Assembly: GCF_024494355.1 (NCBI RefSeq)
Contig: NZ_JAKNQY010000014.1
Coordinates: 1-64,000, forward strand
Length of the DNA stretch: 64,000 bases
From: Pseudomonas sp. Q11
GTDB taxonomy: Bacteria > Pseudomonadota > Gammaproteobacteria > Pseudomonadales > Pseudomonadaceae
Direction: 5' to 3'
Positions 25,588-34,297 of the stretch are shown here, piece after piece; the first letter of the stretch is position 1; the number at the start of each line of letters is the position of its first letter. Under the pieces are notes generated by a model. It saw only the letters and a program-made list of their open reading frames with translations, was not told the DNA's origin and searched no databases. The translations under genes were made by a program, and so were the position numbers.

Positions 25588-27261
25588 TCAATCTTCGCGA
25601 TAGCGACGCAGTTTGAGCTGCTTGCCGGCGACACGAGTGTCCTTCAGTTTGGTCAGCAACTTCTCCAGACCATCTTCCGGCAGCTCTACCAGGCTGAAGC
25701 TGTCACGTACCTGGATGCGACCGATGGCCTCACGGGCCAGGCCGCCTTCGTTGAGGATGGCGCCCAGCAGGTTCTTGGCCGCGATGCCGTCACGAGCACC
25801 CAGCGCAGTACGGCAACGTGCACGGCCTTCGGCCAGCGGGATCGGTGCGCGACGCTCGCGATCACCACGGTCCGGACGATCACCGCTACGCTCTGGACGG
25901 TCGCCACGCGGTGCGTTGTTCGGCACCAGTGGACGTTCCTTCTCGATCGCAGCCAGGGTCAGCGCCTGGCCATTGGTGGCCTTGCGCAGCAGAGCAGCGG
26001 CCAGGGCACGGGGGGTGCAACCGATGTCGGCGGTCAGGCGATCAAGCAGATCACCGTGGGTCGATTCGGCGTCAGCCACCAGTGGCGACAGGCTGTTGGT
26101 GAGTTTCTTGATGCGGGCATCGAGAACTGCCTGGGCGTCCGGCAGGCGAACTTCAGCGACCTTCTGACCGGTTACACGCTCAATCACTTGCAGCATGCGG
26201 CGCTCACGCGGGGTGACCAGCAGCAGTGCACGACCTTCGCGACCGGCACGGCCTGTACGGCCGATACGGTGAACGTAGGATTCCGGATCGTACGGCATGT
26301 CCACGTTGAACACGTGGGTGATGCGCGGAACGTCCAGGCCACGGGCGGCAACGTCGGTCGCCACAACGATGTCCAGACGGCCATCCTTGAGGGAGTCGAT
26401 CACGCGCTCGCGCTGGTTCTGGGCAATGTCACCGTTCAGCGCAGCGGCTTTGTAGCCTTTGGCTTCCAGGGCACTGGCCAGGTCCAGGGTCGCTTGCTTG
26501 GTACGGACGAACATGATCAGGGCGTCGAAATCCTCGACTTCCAGCAGGCTCAGTACGGCCGAGGTCTTCTGGTCGGCGTGAACCAGCAGGTGAGCCTGCT
26601 CGATCGCGGTGACGGTCTGGGTCTTGGTCTGGATCTTTACGTGTTGCGGATCGCGCAGGTGACGCTCGGCAATGGCGCGGATCGACTGCGGCAGTGTGGC
26701 CGAGAACAATACCGTCTGACGGGTCGCTGGCAGGGCCTTGAAGATGACTTCCAGGTCATCCATGAAACCCAGCTTGAGCATTTCGTCGGCTTCATCGAGA
26801 ACCAGGTGGTTCACGGTGGCCAGTACTTTTTCGTCACGACGCAGGTGGTCGCACAGACGCCCCGGAGTGGCGACAACGATTTGCGCGCCGTTACGGATGG
26901 CTTTCAATTGCGGGCCCATCGGAGCGCCGCCGTAAACAGCCACGACGGTTACACCAGGCATCTGCTTGGAGTAAGTTTCAAAAGCGGTGGCTACTTGCAG
27001 CGCCAACTCACGAGTTGGCGCCAGGATCAGGGCTTGCGGTTCGCGCTTAGCAGGATCGATGCGATGCAGGATCGGCAGGGCGAACGCGGCGGTTTTACCC
27101 GTACCGGTTTGCGCCTGACCAATCATGTCGTGACCGGCCATGATGATCGGGATCGATTGCTGCTGAATAGCCGAAGGTTCTTCGTAGCCGGTCGCAATGA
27201 CGGCTGCAAGAATGTTCGGATTAAGATTAAAAGCGACGAAGCCGCCGGTTTCCTGGGTCAT
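25588..27261 (-). CDS. deaD: DEAD-box RNA helicase DeaD/CsdA
   Basis: A 557-residue ATP-dependent RNA helicase involved in ribosome assembly and RNA decay, mainly in the cold. Motifs run in order: the Q-motif region PSAIQQQSIPII, motif I QTGTGKTAAF, APTRELALQ, VLDEADEMLKLGF, LFSATLP, VATDVAARGLDVPRI and HRIGRTGRAGREGR. A DbpA-type RNA-binding domain closes the protein after an RGDRP-rich basic linker at about 445-470. I use the ATG at 27261, with GAGG 7 bases upstream; an in-frame ATG lies at 27312. The start codon is inside a long-stem hairpin. Confidence 0.93.
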   Translation of the reverse strand: MTQETGGFVAFNLNPNILAAVIATGYEEPSAIQQQSIPIIMAGHDMIGQAQTGTGKTAAFALPILHRIDPAKREPQALILAPTRELALQVATAFETYSKQMPGVTVVAVYGGAPMGPQLKAIRNGAQIVVATPGRLCDHLRRDEKVLATVNHLVLDEADEMLKLGFMDDLEVIFKALPATRQTVLFSATLPQSIRAIAERHLRDPQHVKIQTKTQTVTAIEQAHLLVHADQKTSAVLSLLEVEDFDALIMFVRTKQATLDLASALEAKGYKAAALNGDIAQNQRERVIDSLKDGRLDIVVATDVAARGLDVPRITHVFNVDMPYDPESYVHRIGRTGRAGREGRALLLVTPRERRMLQVIERVTGQKVAEVRLPDAQAVLDARIKKLTNSLSPLVADAESTHGDLLDRLTADIGCTPRALAAALLRKATNGQALTLAAIEKERPLVPNNAPRGDRPERSGDRPDRGDRERRAPIPLAEGRARCRTALGARDGIAAKNLLGAILNEGGLAREAIGRIQVRDSFSLVELPEDGLEKLLTKLKDTRVAGKQLKLRRYRED

Positions 27262-27296
27262 GGGTCTGCCTCTAAGTGCATCCGCAAAGACCCATG
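27259..27296 (-). promoter_or_regulatory. Leader hairpin sequestering the deaD start codon
   Basis: Read on the minus strand, CATGGGTCT (27296-27288) is an exact 9-bp complement of AGACCCATG (27267-27259). The second arm contains the deaD start codon. The 20-base loop holds the Shine-Dalgarno GAGG (27272-27269). A candidate -10 TATAGT lies about 220 bases upstream, implying a long leader. The structure is read directly; temperature or helicase control is inferred. Confidence 0.55.
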
Positions 27297-27633
27297 CTCC
27301 AAAGCTGCGCATGCCGTGTTGAGACTCAAGAGTCGCCCTGGCTGCTTTGTCGGCGGGGATTTGCGAAAACGAATGAATGAAAAGAACGTCGCGGAAGCAT
27401 CCGTTGTGCGGACATGCAGCCGAAGCTGGCTTCGGGAAATTGCGCTACCTTGACGCGGCCCGGCTAAAGGCCGGCGCGCACTATACCGGAATTCGCCAAA
27501 AAAGGGAGATTTTTTATTGCCAGAACCCGGTCATGGGCCTCGCTGTCGCAGGCCCTGGGGTTCACGGTACAACCGTTTGTTTTGCACCGGCACGGCGTTG
27601 CGGGGGCGGGGTGCTAAAACGGTTCATCATTAC

Positions 27634-27726
27634 CTGTGGGAGCAAAGCTTGCTCGCGATGCAAACACTGCGCACTTGCGCAAGCACTGAGCTGTGTTTAT
27701 CGCGAGCAAGCTTTGCTCCCACAGGG
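27634..27726. repeat. REP pair (AAGCTTGCTCGCGA variant)
   Basis: CCTGTGGGAGCAAAGCTTGCTCGCGATG and its near-exact inverse CATCGCGAGCAAGCTTTGCTCCCACAGG are separated by about 40 bases (on the plus strand the second arm reads TATCGCGAGC...). It is one of the best matched pairs in the window, located in the 488-base gap between the deaD leader and the spermidine-synthase-like gene. Confidence 0.88.
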
Positions 27727-27749
27727 GGGCGTCACACCTTGGACGAGTG

Positions 27750-28505
27750 TCAAGTCGCCGGGCGAATGGCCTTGATCAACGACTGCAATGAATAGCCCAG
27801 TCGTGGCGCCAGCCCTTCGGCCCGGGCGACCAGTCCTTGCATGTCCGGTTCCTGGTCCAGATCCGCCGGCACGATCAGGATGACATTGCCCTCCTTCACC
27901 GGCAGCTCCCAGTAATGCCGGTGGTACAGGCCCCGCAGCAGCGCCGCGCCCAATGGCTTGCCATCGTCGGTGGCCCATTGGTTGATCACCAGCCAGCCGC
28001 CCGGGTTGAGGCGTTTCTGGCAGTTTTCCAGAAAACGCCAGGCCAGATGCCCGACGCCGGGACCGACGTCAGTGTAGAGGTCGACGAAGATCAGGTCCGC
28101 AGGCTCGGCGGTTTCAAGCAACTCCAGGGCATCGCCGACGCGGATGTACAGCCGCGGATCGTCGTCCAGCCCCAGGTATTGGATGGCCAGGCGCGGTACA
28201 TCGGGACGCAGTTCGATGGCTTCGACATCTTCCAGCGGCAGAAACTTGAGGCAGGCCTGGGTCAGCGTCCCGGCGCCCAGCCCAAGAAACAGCGCGCTTT
28301 CCGGCTGCTCGTGGCACAACGCGCCAATCAACATGGCGCGGGTGTAATCATATTCGAGCCAGCTCGGGTCGGCCGTGAACACGCAGCTCTGTTCGATGGC
28401 GTCGCCAAACTCCAGAAAACGGTAGTCCGCCACTTCAAGAACCCGGATAACACCGAACTCGTCGTGCACTTCGGCGAGCAAATGCTCGACGCGCTCCTCT
28501 GTCAT
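27750..28505 (-). CDS. Spermidine-synthase-like methyltransferase-fold protein
   Basis: A 251-residue Rossmann protein of the spermidine synthase/SAM-methyltransferase group. The cofactor loop is LFLGLGAGTLTQACLKFLP, with AIELRPDVPRLA after it and ADLIFVDLYTDVGPG as the acidic motif. It lacks a second domain and any membrane segment. Polyamine synthesis is not proven, since such paralogues often have unknown substrates. The ATG at 28505 has AGGAG 5 bases upstream. It diverges from the class II DAHP synthase gene. Confidence 0.82.
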   Translation of the reverse strand: MTEERVEHLLAEVHDEFGVIRVLEVADYRFLEFGDAIEQSCVFTADPSWLEYDYTRAMLIGALCHEQPESALFLGLGAGTLTQACLKFLPLEDVEAIELRPDVPRLAIQYLGLDDDPRLYIRVGDALELLETAEPADLIFVDLYTDVGPGVGHLAWRFLENCQKRLNPGGWLVINQWATDDGKPLGAALLRGLYHRHYWELPVKEGNVILIVPADLDQEPDMQGLVARAEGLAPRLGYSLQSLIKAIRPAT

Positions 28506-28638
28506 TTCATCTCCTGTGGCTACGCAGACCCTGAACGCAACCGGGGGCAAAAGCGCGATTGTCCGCGAAGCGACGCAAACAGGTCACGCACTAATTTGCT
28601 GATAACATGGCAGCCCGAGCGTACACCACCTAGAGATC

Positions 28639-29988
28639 ATGATGAGCCAACCCTGGAGCCCTGACAGCTGGCGCGCCCTGCCGATCCAGCAGCAACCCCG
28701 ATACCCCGACGCGGCGCATTTGCTGCACGTCGAGCAGACCCTGGCCAGTTATCCGCCGCTGGTGTTTGCCGGTGAAGCGCGGGAGTTGCGCCGTCAGTTC
28801 GCCGAAGTCACCCAGGGGCGGGCCTTCCTGCTGCAAGGCGGCGACTGCGCCGAAAGTTTCGCCGAGTTCTCGGCGGCGAAGATCCGCGACACCTTCAAGG
28901 TGTTGCTGCAAATGGCCATCGTCATGACCTTTGCCGCCGGTTGCCCGGTGGTCAAGGTCGGTCGCATGGCCGGGCAGTTCGCCAAGCCGCGCTCGGCCAA
29001 CGATGAAACCATCGACGGTGTGACCCTGCCAGCCTACCGGGGCGACATCGTCAACGGCATCGCCTTCGACGAAAAAAGCCGCGTACCAGACCCGGAGCGG
29101 CTGTTGCAGTCCTACCACCAGTCCACGGCCACCTTGAACCTGCTGCGGGCCTTCGCCCAGGGCGGATTCGCCGACCTGCATCAGGTGCACAAGTGGAACC
29201 TGGACTTCATCGCCAACTCGGCCCTGGCTGAGAAGTACAGCCACCTGGCCGACCGTATCGACGAAACCCTGGCCTTCATGCGCGCCTGCGGCATGGACAG
29301 CTCGCCGCAATTGCGCGAAACCAGTTTTTTCACCGCCCACGAAGCGCTGTTGCTCAATTACGAAGAAGCGTTCGTGCGCCGCGACAGCCTGACCAACGAC
29401 TACTACGACTGCTCGGCCCACATGCTGTGGATCGGCGACCGCACCCGTCAGCTGGACGGCGCCCATGTCGAATTCCTGCGCGGGGTAAACAACCCGATCG
29501 GGGTCAAGGTCGGCCCGAGCATGAATCCTGATGATCTGATCCGCCTGATCGACGTGCTCAACCCGGACAATGATCCGGGCCGGTTGAACCTGATCGCGCG
29601 AATGGGCGCGAACAAAGTCGGCGATCACCTGCCGCAGCTATTGCGCGCCGTACAGCGCGAAGGCAAGCAGGTGCTGTGGAGTTCAGACCCGATGCACGGC
29701 AACACCATCAAGGCCAGCAGCGGTTACAAGACCCGGGATTTCGCGCAGATCCTCGGCGAAGTGAAGCAGTTCTTCCAGGTTCACGAAGCCGAAGGCACTT
29801 ATGCCGGCGGGATTCACATCGAAATGACCGGACAGAACGTCACCGAGTGCATTGGCGGTGCACGACCGATAACCGAGGACGGGCTGTCGGACCGTTACCA
29901 CACTCATTGCGACCCGCGGATGAATGCCGATCAGTCGCTGGAACTGGCGTTTTTGATTGCCGAGACGTTGAAGCAGGTGAGGCGCTGA
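28639..29988 (+). CDS. Class II 3-deoxy-7-phosphoheptulonate (DAHP) synthase
   Basis: A 449-residue enzyme joining phosphoenolpyruvate and erythrose-4-phosphate, the first step of the shikimate pathway. It is the plant-like class II type: FLLQGGDCAESFAEF, GRMAGQFAKPRS, WSSDPMHGNTI and TECIGGARPITEDGLSDRYHTHCDPRMNADQSLELAF are hallmarks. A second start (ATG at 28642) follows directly. It is unrelated in sequence to the class I enzyme at 42611-43687, so the window encodes both types. Confidence 0.95.
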   Translation: MMSQPWSPDSWRALPIQQQPRYPDAAHLLHVEQTLASYPPLVFAGEARELRRQFAEVTQGRAFLLQGGDCAESFAEFSAAKIRDTFKVLLQMAIVMTFAAGCPVVKVGRMAGQFAKPRSANDETIDGVTLPAYRGDIVNGIAFDEKSRVPDPERLLQSYHQSTATLNLLRAFAQGGFADLHQVHKWNLDFIANSALAEKYSHLADRIDETLAFMRACGMDSSPQLRETSFFTAHEALLLNYEEAFVRRDSLTNDYYDCSAHMLWIGDRTRQLDGAHVEFLRGVNNPIGVKVGPSMNPDDLIRLIDVLNPDNDPGRLNLIARMGANKVGDHLPQLLRAVQREGKQVLWSSDPMHGNTIKASSGYKTRDFAQILGEVKQFFQVHEAEGTYAGGIHIEMTGQNVTECIGGARPITEDGLSDRYHTHCDPRMNADQSLELAFLIAETLKQVRR

Positions 29989-30020
29989 GTCAGTCAGTCA
30001 TTCGTCGCTTGTAGGATGGC

Positions 30021-30113
30021 TATCGCGAGCAGGCTCGCTCCCACATTGACCGCGCCGTACACAAATACTGTGTCCAGCAAAGATCAACTGTGGGAGCGAG
30101 CCTGCTCGCGATG
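30021..30113. repeat. REP pair
   Basis: TATCGCGAGCAGGCTCGCTCCCACA and its inverse TGTGGGAGCGAGCCTGCTCGCGAT, separated by about 45 bases. It lies between the convergent DAHP synthase and YcaQ-like genes. Confidence 0.9.
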
Positions 30114-30121
30114 GGGCCAGT

Positions 30122-31351
30122 TCAGTCTCCACCCGTCTCAGCCAGCGCCCCCGCCAACCGAACCCCGCCCACCCGAGCGCAATTAAGCTGGACCCGCGCC
30201 AATCCCAGCCAGTCAGCCAAACGTCGCAGATTCAACGCCAGGGCCTGCAGCCCCTCCTCGTCCAGCCCCGGCTCTTCCTCGTGCACGGCATGCACCGCCA
30301 ATCGACCCAAAGCCCGTTCCGCCCGCAGGTCGACCCGCGCCGCAATGCGTTCGTTGTGCAGGAATGGCAACACGTAATAGCCATACACCCGCTTGTGCGC
30401 CGGGGTATAAATCTCCAGTCGATAACGGAAGTCGAACAGCCGCTCGGTACGGCTGCGCTCCCAGACCAAGGAATCGAACGGCGACAACAACGCACTGACT
30501 GCCACCTTGCGCGGGATTTTCACGGTGGGTGAGCACCAGGCCGGTTGCTTCCAGCCTTGCACCTGGCAGCGCACCAGTTCACCGGCTTCCTCCAACTCGG
30601 CCAGTCGCCCACGGCTATCGGCCGGATCGAGACGAAAATAGTCGCGCAAATCTTTCTCGGTGCCCACGCCCAAGGCTTGGGCTGCATGCAGCAGCAAGGC
30701 GCGCTGGGCCTGGGGCTCGTCCGGCAGCGGTTGTTGCAGGACCGATGCCGGCAATACCCGCTCCGGCAAGTCGTAAAGCCGCTCGAAGCCCCGCCGACCT
30801 GCCACCGTCACCTCGCCCGCCGCGAACAGCCATTCCAGCGCAAGTTTCTCGGCGCTCCAGTCCCACCAGGGACCGGCCTTTTCCTGGCGCGTGGACAAGC
30901 TGCCCGCCCCCACGGCGCCTTGCTCACGGACCGAAGCCAGTACGCGACGGATGACATCCTGGCGCTCCTGACCGAACTGCGCCAACTGTCGATAAATGCC
31001 CTCTCCGCGGGACGCACGCTCCATGCGCCAGCGCATCAGCGGATACATCGCCATCGGCAGCAGCGACGCTTCATGGCCCCAGTATTCGAACAGCGTACGA
31101 CGTCGGCCCTGGCTCCAGGCTGCCTGGTCGAGCAAATCGGGGGTGTAGTGACCGAGACGGGAGAACAGCGGAAGGTAGTGCGAACGCACCAATGCATTGA
31201 CTGAGTCGATCTGCAGGACGCCAAGGCGTTCAATCAGGCGGTTAACGCGCGCCGGTTGCACCGAAGCTGACGTTGGCCGCCCGTCGAATCCTTGGGCGGC
31301 CAGCGCCAGACGCCGGGCCTGTTTGAGGGTAAAGGACAGAGTCGCGGGCAT
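30122..31351 (-). CDS. YcaQ-family winged-helix DNA glycosylase
   Basis: A 409-residue protein of the HTH_42/YcaQ family. E. coli YcaQ and streptomycete AlkZ excise alkylated bases and unhook DNA crosslinks. The QxD-type motif appears as LGVLQIDSVNALVRSHYLPLFSRLG. Tandem winged-helix parts follow, and the C-terminal SPFDSLVWERSRTERLFDFRYRLEIYTP is a family signature. The ATG at 31351 has GGAG 6 bases upstream. Repair activity here is inferred from the family. Confidence 0.85.
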   Translation of the reverse strand: MPATLSFTLKQARRLALAAQGFDGRPTSASVQPARVNRLIERLGVLQIDSVNALVRSHYLPLFSRLGHYTPDLLDQAAWSQGRRRTLFEYWGHEASLLPMAMYPLMRWRMERASRGEGIYRQLAQFGQERQDVIRRVLASVREQGAVGAGSLSTRQEKAGPWWDWSAEKLALEWLFAAGEVTVAGRRGFERLYDLPERVLPASVLQQPLPDEPQAQRALLLHAAQALGVGTEKDLRDYFRLDPADSRGRLAELEEAGELVRCQVQGWKQPAWCSPTVKIPRKVAVSALLSPFDSLVWERSRTERLFDFRYRLEIYTPAHKRVYGYYVLPFLHNERIAARVDLRAERALGRLAVHAVHEEEPGLDEEGLQALALNLRRLADWLGLARVQLNCARVGGVRLAGALAETGGD

Positions 31352-31415
31352 GAAGATCTCCTTGTCTGCTCGCAACCTACCTCACCATTAAGCGGTTTGT
31401 GTAGGGAAGGATGAC

Positions 31416-31637
31416 TCATTTGTGCATCGGGTCATCCCAGAATGGCCGAACCACTTCCTTTTCGACGTCGGCACGGCTGACGCCGATGTCCTTGAGCGCC
31501 TCATCGCTCATTCCGGCAAGCAGTTCGCGTTCGTGGTGCAATTCGTACCAGCGGCTAAACTTGTGCAGCAGAGCGCTGATCGAAAAGCCATGGGATGAGA
31601 GTTTTCCTATCAGTAGATAACCTTTTTGACCTTTCAT
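31416..31637 (-). CDS. DUF1127 small protein
   Basis: A 73-residue basic protein with the C-terminal DUF1127 (YjiS-like) core RWYELHHERELLAGMSDEALKDIGVSRADVEKEVVRPFW. Proteins of this group are small, often stress-induced, and some bind RNA. I use the ATG at 31637, which has GGAGG 8 bases upstream. Its start lies about 100 bases from the divergent LysR gene, a layout that often marks a regulated target of the LysR regulator. Confidence 0.85.
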   Translation of the reverse strand: MKGQKGYLLIGKLSSHGFSISALLHKFSRWYELHHERELLAGMSDEALKDIGVSRADVEKEVVRPFWDDPMHK

Positions 31638-31734
31638 CGTGATGTCCTCCGTTGGGGATGGCCCAAGTCTCGCGCCAACGCTAAGATCAATCCAACGAAT
31701 GTTTCTTATGCAATACATCTCGGAGATTGATCAA

Positions 31735-32589
31735 TTGTCGAGTTACCCGAGCATCGATACGGAAGTGCTGCGTACCTTTGTCGCCATCGCTGACCAGGGC
31801 GGTTTCACTCGCGCCGGGGAGCTGGTCAATCGCACCCAGTCCGCCGTCAGCATGCAGATGAAGCGGCTGGAAGAAGATGTATTGCAGCGCCGGCTGTTCG
31901 AGCGTGATGGACGCCAGGTCAAGCTCACCGCCGAAGGCCAGGTGTTGCTGGGCTACGCCCGGCGGATCCTCAAGCTGCACAGCGAGGTGTTCAACACCCT
32001 GCGTGAACCGCACATGGTCGGCACGGTGCGCATCGGCACCCCGGACGATTATGTGATGCGTTTTTTGCCGGGGATCCTGCAGCGCTTCGCCCAGTTCTAT
32101 CCCTTGATCGAAATTGAAGTGCACTGCGAGTCGTCCAAGCAGTTGCTGCTGCGCCAGGATCTGGACCTGTCCATCGTCACCCGCAAACCGGGGGACGAAA
32201 TCGGCCAGCTATTGCGCAAGGAGCGCTTTGTCTGGGCCGAAGCGGCGTGCTTCAGCGTGCATGAGCAAACACCGCTGCCGTTGGCGATGTTCAACAGTGA
32301 TTGCTTCTGCCGGCAATGGGCCTGCAATGCACTGGATGCCATGGGCCGCGATTATCGCGTGGCGTACAACAGCTCCAGCCTGTCGGCGCTCATGGCGGTG
32401 GTCGGCGCGGGCCTGGCGATCACCGCGCAACTGGAAAGCCTGCTGACCCCGGACATGCGCGTGCTGGGCGAGGCGGAAAACCTGCCGGAGTTGCCCGAGG
32501 CCAGCATCATGCTGATCCGCAACCTTCATCATCCGTCGCCGATCACCGAGTGCCTGGCCGAGCACATCGTCGAAGGTTTCAAACTTTAA
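31735..32589 (+). CDS. LysR-type transcriptional regulator
   Basis: About 284 residues. The N-terminal winged helix is clear (TFVAIADQGGFTRAGELVNRTQSAVSMQMKRLEEDVLQRRLFERDGR), followed by a periplasmic-binding-like effector domain (VRIGTPDDYVMRFLPGILQRFAQFYP). I favour the TTG at 31735, which has GGAG 9 bases upstream; ATG codons at 31708 and 31639 are open in frame. It is divergent from the DUF1127 gene and overlaps the 3' end of the TauE-like gene by 11 bases. The effector is unknown. Confidence 0.9.
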   Translation: MSSYPSIDTEVLRTFVAIADQGGFTRAGELVNRTQSAVSMQMKRLEEDVLQRRLFERDGRQVKLTAEGQVLLGYARRILKLHSEVFNTLREPHMVGTVRIGTPDDYVMRFLPGILQRFAQFYPLIEIEVHCESSKQLLLRQDLDLSIVTRKPGDEIGQLLRKERFVWAEAACFSVHEQTPLPLAMFNSDCFCRQWACNALDAMGRDYRVAYNSSSLSALMAVVGAGLAITAQLESLLTPDMRVLGEAENLPELPEASIMLIRNLHHPSPITECLAEHIVEGFKL

Positions 32590-33328
32590 GGGCGAGCAAG
32601 ATCGCGCACAGCACCAGGAAACCGCAGAACAGCCCGCGCAGCAGCCGCTCCGGCATGGCGTGGGCGACCTTTACCCCCCAACTGATACTGAGCAGGCCGC
32701 CAGCGGCCAGCGGCAGGCCGATCCACCAGTCCACTTGATGATGCACCGCATACGTGGCAAGGGTCACGCCGGTACTGGGCAAGGCCAGCGAGAGGGACAA
32801 TCCCTGGGCGACCACCTGACTGGTGCCGAACAGGCTGGTCAGGAATGGCGTCGCGACGACCGCCCCGCCGACACCGAACAACCCGCCCATGGTCCCCGAC
32901 GCCGCCCCCAGCACGGCGAGCCACGGCCAGCCATACCGCATCTGCGCCGAAGCCGGTGCGCTGGCGGCGAACAGGCGGATCAGGTTGTAGGCCGCCAGGA
33001 CGATCATGAAGGCCACGAAGCCGATTCGCATGCTTTGCGCATCGATGCCCACGGCCCAGATCGAGCCAAGCCAGGCAAAGCAAAAACCCATGGAGGCCAG
33101 TGGCAGTACATGACGCATTTCAATGCGATTGCGCTGGTGGTAGCGCCACAAGGCGAGCATCACGTTTGGAACGACCATCACCAAGGCCGTCCCCTGGGCA
33201 ATCTGCTGGTCGAGTCCGAACAACACACCCAGCACCGGAATGGCAATCAACCCGCCACCAATCCCGAACAATCCCCCCAAAGTGCCTAATGCGGCACCGA
33301 ACGCCAGATACATCACACCTTCGATCAC
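32579..33328 (-). CDS. TauE/SafE-family sulfite/anion exporter
   Basis: A 249-residue inner-membrane permease with seven to eight helices. The family's paired glycine motifs are present: FGAALGTLGGLFGIGGGLIAIPVL and GAASGTMGGLFGVGGAVVATPFL. Members move sulfite, sulfonates or other organic anions. The substrate cannot be read here. It converges with the LysR gene (11-base overlap) and diverges from ohrR. Confidence 0.88.
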   Translation of the reverse strand: MIEGVMYLAFGAALGTLGGLFGIGGGLIAIPVLGVLFGLDQQIAQGTALVMVVPNVMLALWRYHQRNRIEMRHVLPLASMGFCFAWLGSIWAVGIDAQSMRIGFVAFMIVLAAYNLIRLFAASAPASAQMRYGWPWLAVLGAASGTMGGLFGVGGAVVATPFLTSLFGTSQVVAQGLSLSLALPSTGVTLATYAVHHQVDWWIGLPLAAGGLLSISWGVKVAHAMPERLLRGLFCGFLVLCAILLALKV

Positions 33329-33474
33329 AACCGATTCCCCCTTAATCAGGGCGCTTATCCTACGCAGTCGGCGCCTACGGGGGAACGCAACATCTGATCA
33401 GCACGTTAGAATTATCTGGCGCATTAAAGGTTCGCCCGCTAGATTCGTAACGATCATTGAATGAAGGTTCTGCC

Positions 33475-33936
33475 ATGAGTACCCAGCGCGACACCCCCGA
33501 ACCCTGCGAAGCCCTGTTGCTCGACAATCAGGTGTGCTTCGCCCTGCACTCCACGTCGCTGCTGATGACCAAAGTCTACAAGCCGCTGCTGCAAGCCCTG
33601 GGCCTGACGTATCCGCAGTACCTGGCGATGATGGTGTTGTGGGAAAAGGACGGCCTGACTGTCGGTGAAATCAGCAACCGCTTGCTCACCGATCCGGGTT
33701 CACTGACCCCATTGCTCAAGCGCCTGGAGGCCGAGGGTTTACTGAGCCGCACCCGCAGCCGTGAAGATGAACGGGTGGTCATCGTAGAGCTCACCGAGCA
33801 AGGCCGTGCCTTGCGGGAAAAGGCTCTCGACATTCCCCAGTGCATTCTCGGCGCCAGTGGCCAGACCCTGGAGCAGTTGAAGAAACTGCAGCTTGACCTG
33901 CAAGAGCTGCGCGGGCATTTGCAAGACAGCCTCTGA
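33475..33936 (+). CDS. ohrR: Organic hydroperoxide repressor OhrR (MarR family)
   Basis: A 153-residue MarR regulator. The sensing Cys21 sits in NQVCFALHSTSLLMTKVYKPLL, as in OhrR, and a second Cys123 (IPQCILGAS) allows a two-Cys mechanism. The winged helix is RLLTDPGSLTPLLKRLEAEG with REDERVVIVELT. It is upstream of ohr in the same direction, separated by a REP pair and an operator-like region. It is clearly related to the OspR-like protein at 19564. The ATG at 33475 is chosen over one 18 bases upstream. Confidence 0.9.
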   Translation: MSTQRDTPEPCEALLLDNQVCFALHSTSLLMTKVYKPLLQALGLTYPQYLAMMVLWEKDGLTVGEISNRLLTDPGSLTPLLKRLEAEGLLSRTRSREDERVVIVELTEQGRALREKALDIPQCILGASGQTLEQLKKLQLDLQELRGHLQDSL

Positions 33937-33975
33937 AACACAGCCTGTCCAGCAGCACCGTCAACTGCCCCAACG

Positions 33976-34072
33976 CTATCGCGAGCAGGCTCGCTCCCAC
34001 AACGATCTGTGTTGGACACAAAAAGTGCGTCCACCAAAGATCAAAATGTGGGAGCGAGCCTGCTCGCGATGG
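33976..34072. repeat. REP pair
   Basis: CTATCGCGAGCAGGCTCGCTCCCACAA and the inverse TGTGGGAGCGAGCCTGCTCGCGAT, separated by about 45 bases. It separates ohrR from the ohr promoter region. Confidence 0.9.
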
Positions 34073-34200
34073 CGACAGTCCGATCACCTCCTGACCCCTT
34101 CGTCCCTCCCGGGAAAAATTTTAATCTGATGAAAACGCTCTAGCTCAAGGGATCCACGCCGTTTTAGCGGGTGAAACTCCATGCACTTCGAAAATTTATA

Positions 34201-34266
34201 TTGCGCGCAAAATATTAGCGCTATACATTTGCCTCACACCTACTTAGCGCGCAAATATTTAGCGCT
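34201..34266 (+). promoter_or_regulatory. Clustered TTAGCGC motifs, probable OhrR operators of ohr
   Basis: Four GCGC-core motifs stand in two near-identical blocks: TTGCGCGCAA (34201) with TTAGCGCT (34215), and TTAGCGCGCAA (34244) with TTAGCGCT (34259). Within each block the motifs are 14-15 bases apart. The region ends 31 bases before the ohr ATG. Binding by the adjacent OhrR is inferred from position and symmetry. Confidence 0.55.
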
Positions 34267-34297
34267 TCAACAACAACTCAGAAGCGAGGCTCTCACC

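Noticed and set aside
27272..27295. A 7-codon upstream open frame as a leader peptide gene for deaD
   Set aside because: Its GGAG lies only 1 base before the ATG, so translation is doubtful; kept only as a remark in the hairpin finding.
26056..27453. A 465-codon frame antisense to deaD
   Set aside because: It mirrors the helicase gene; low-complexity QGGDNDL-type translation and no ribosome site.
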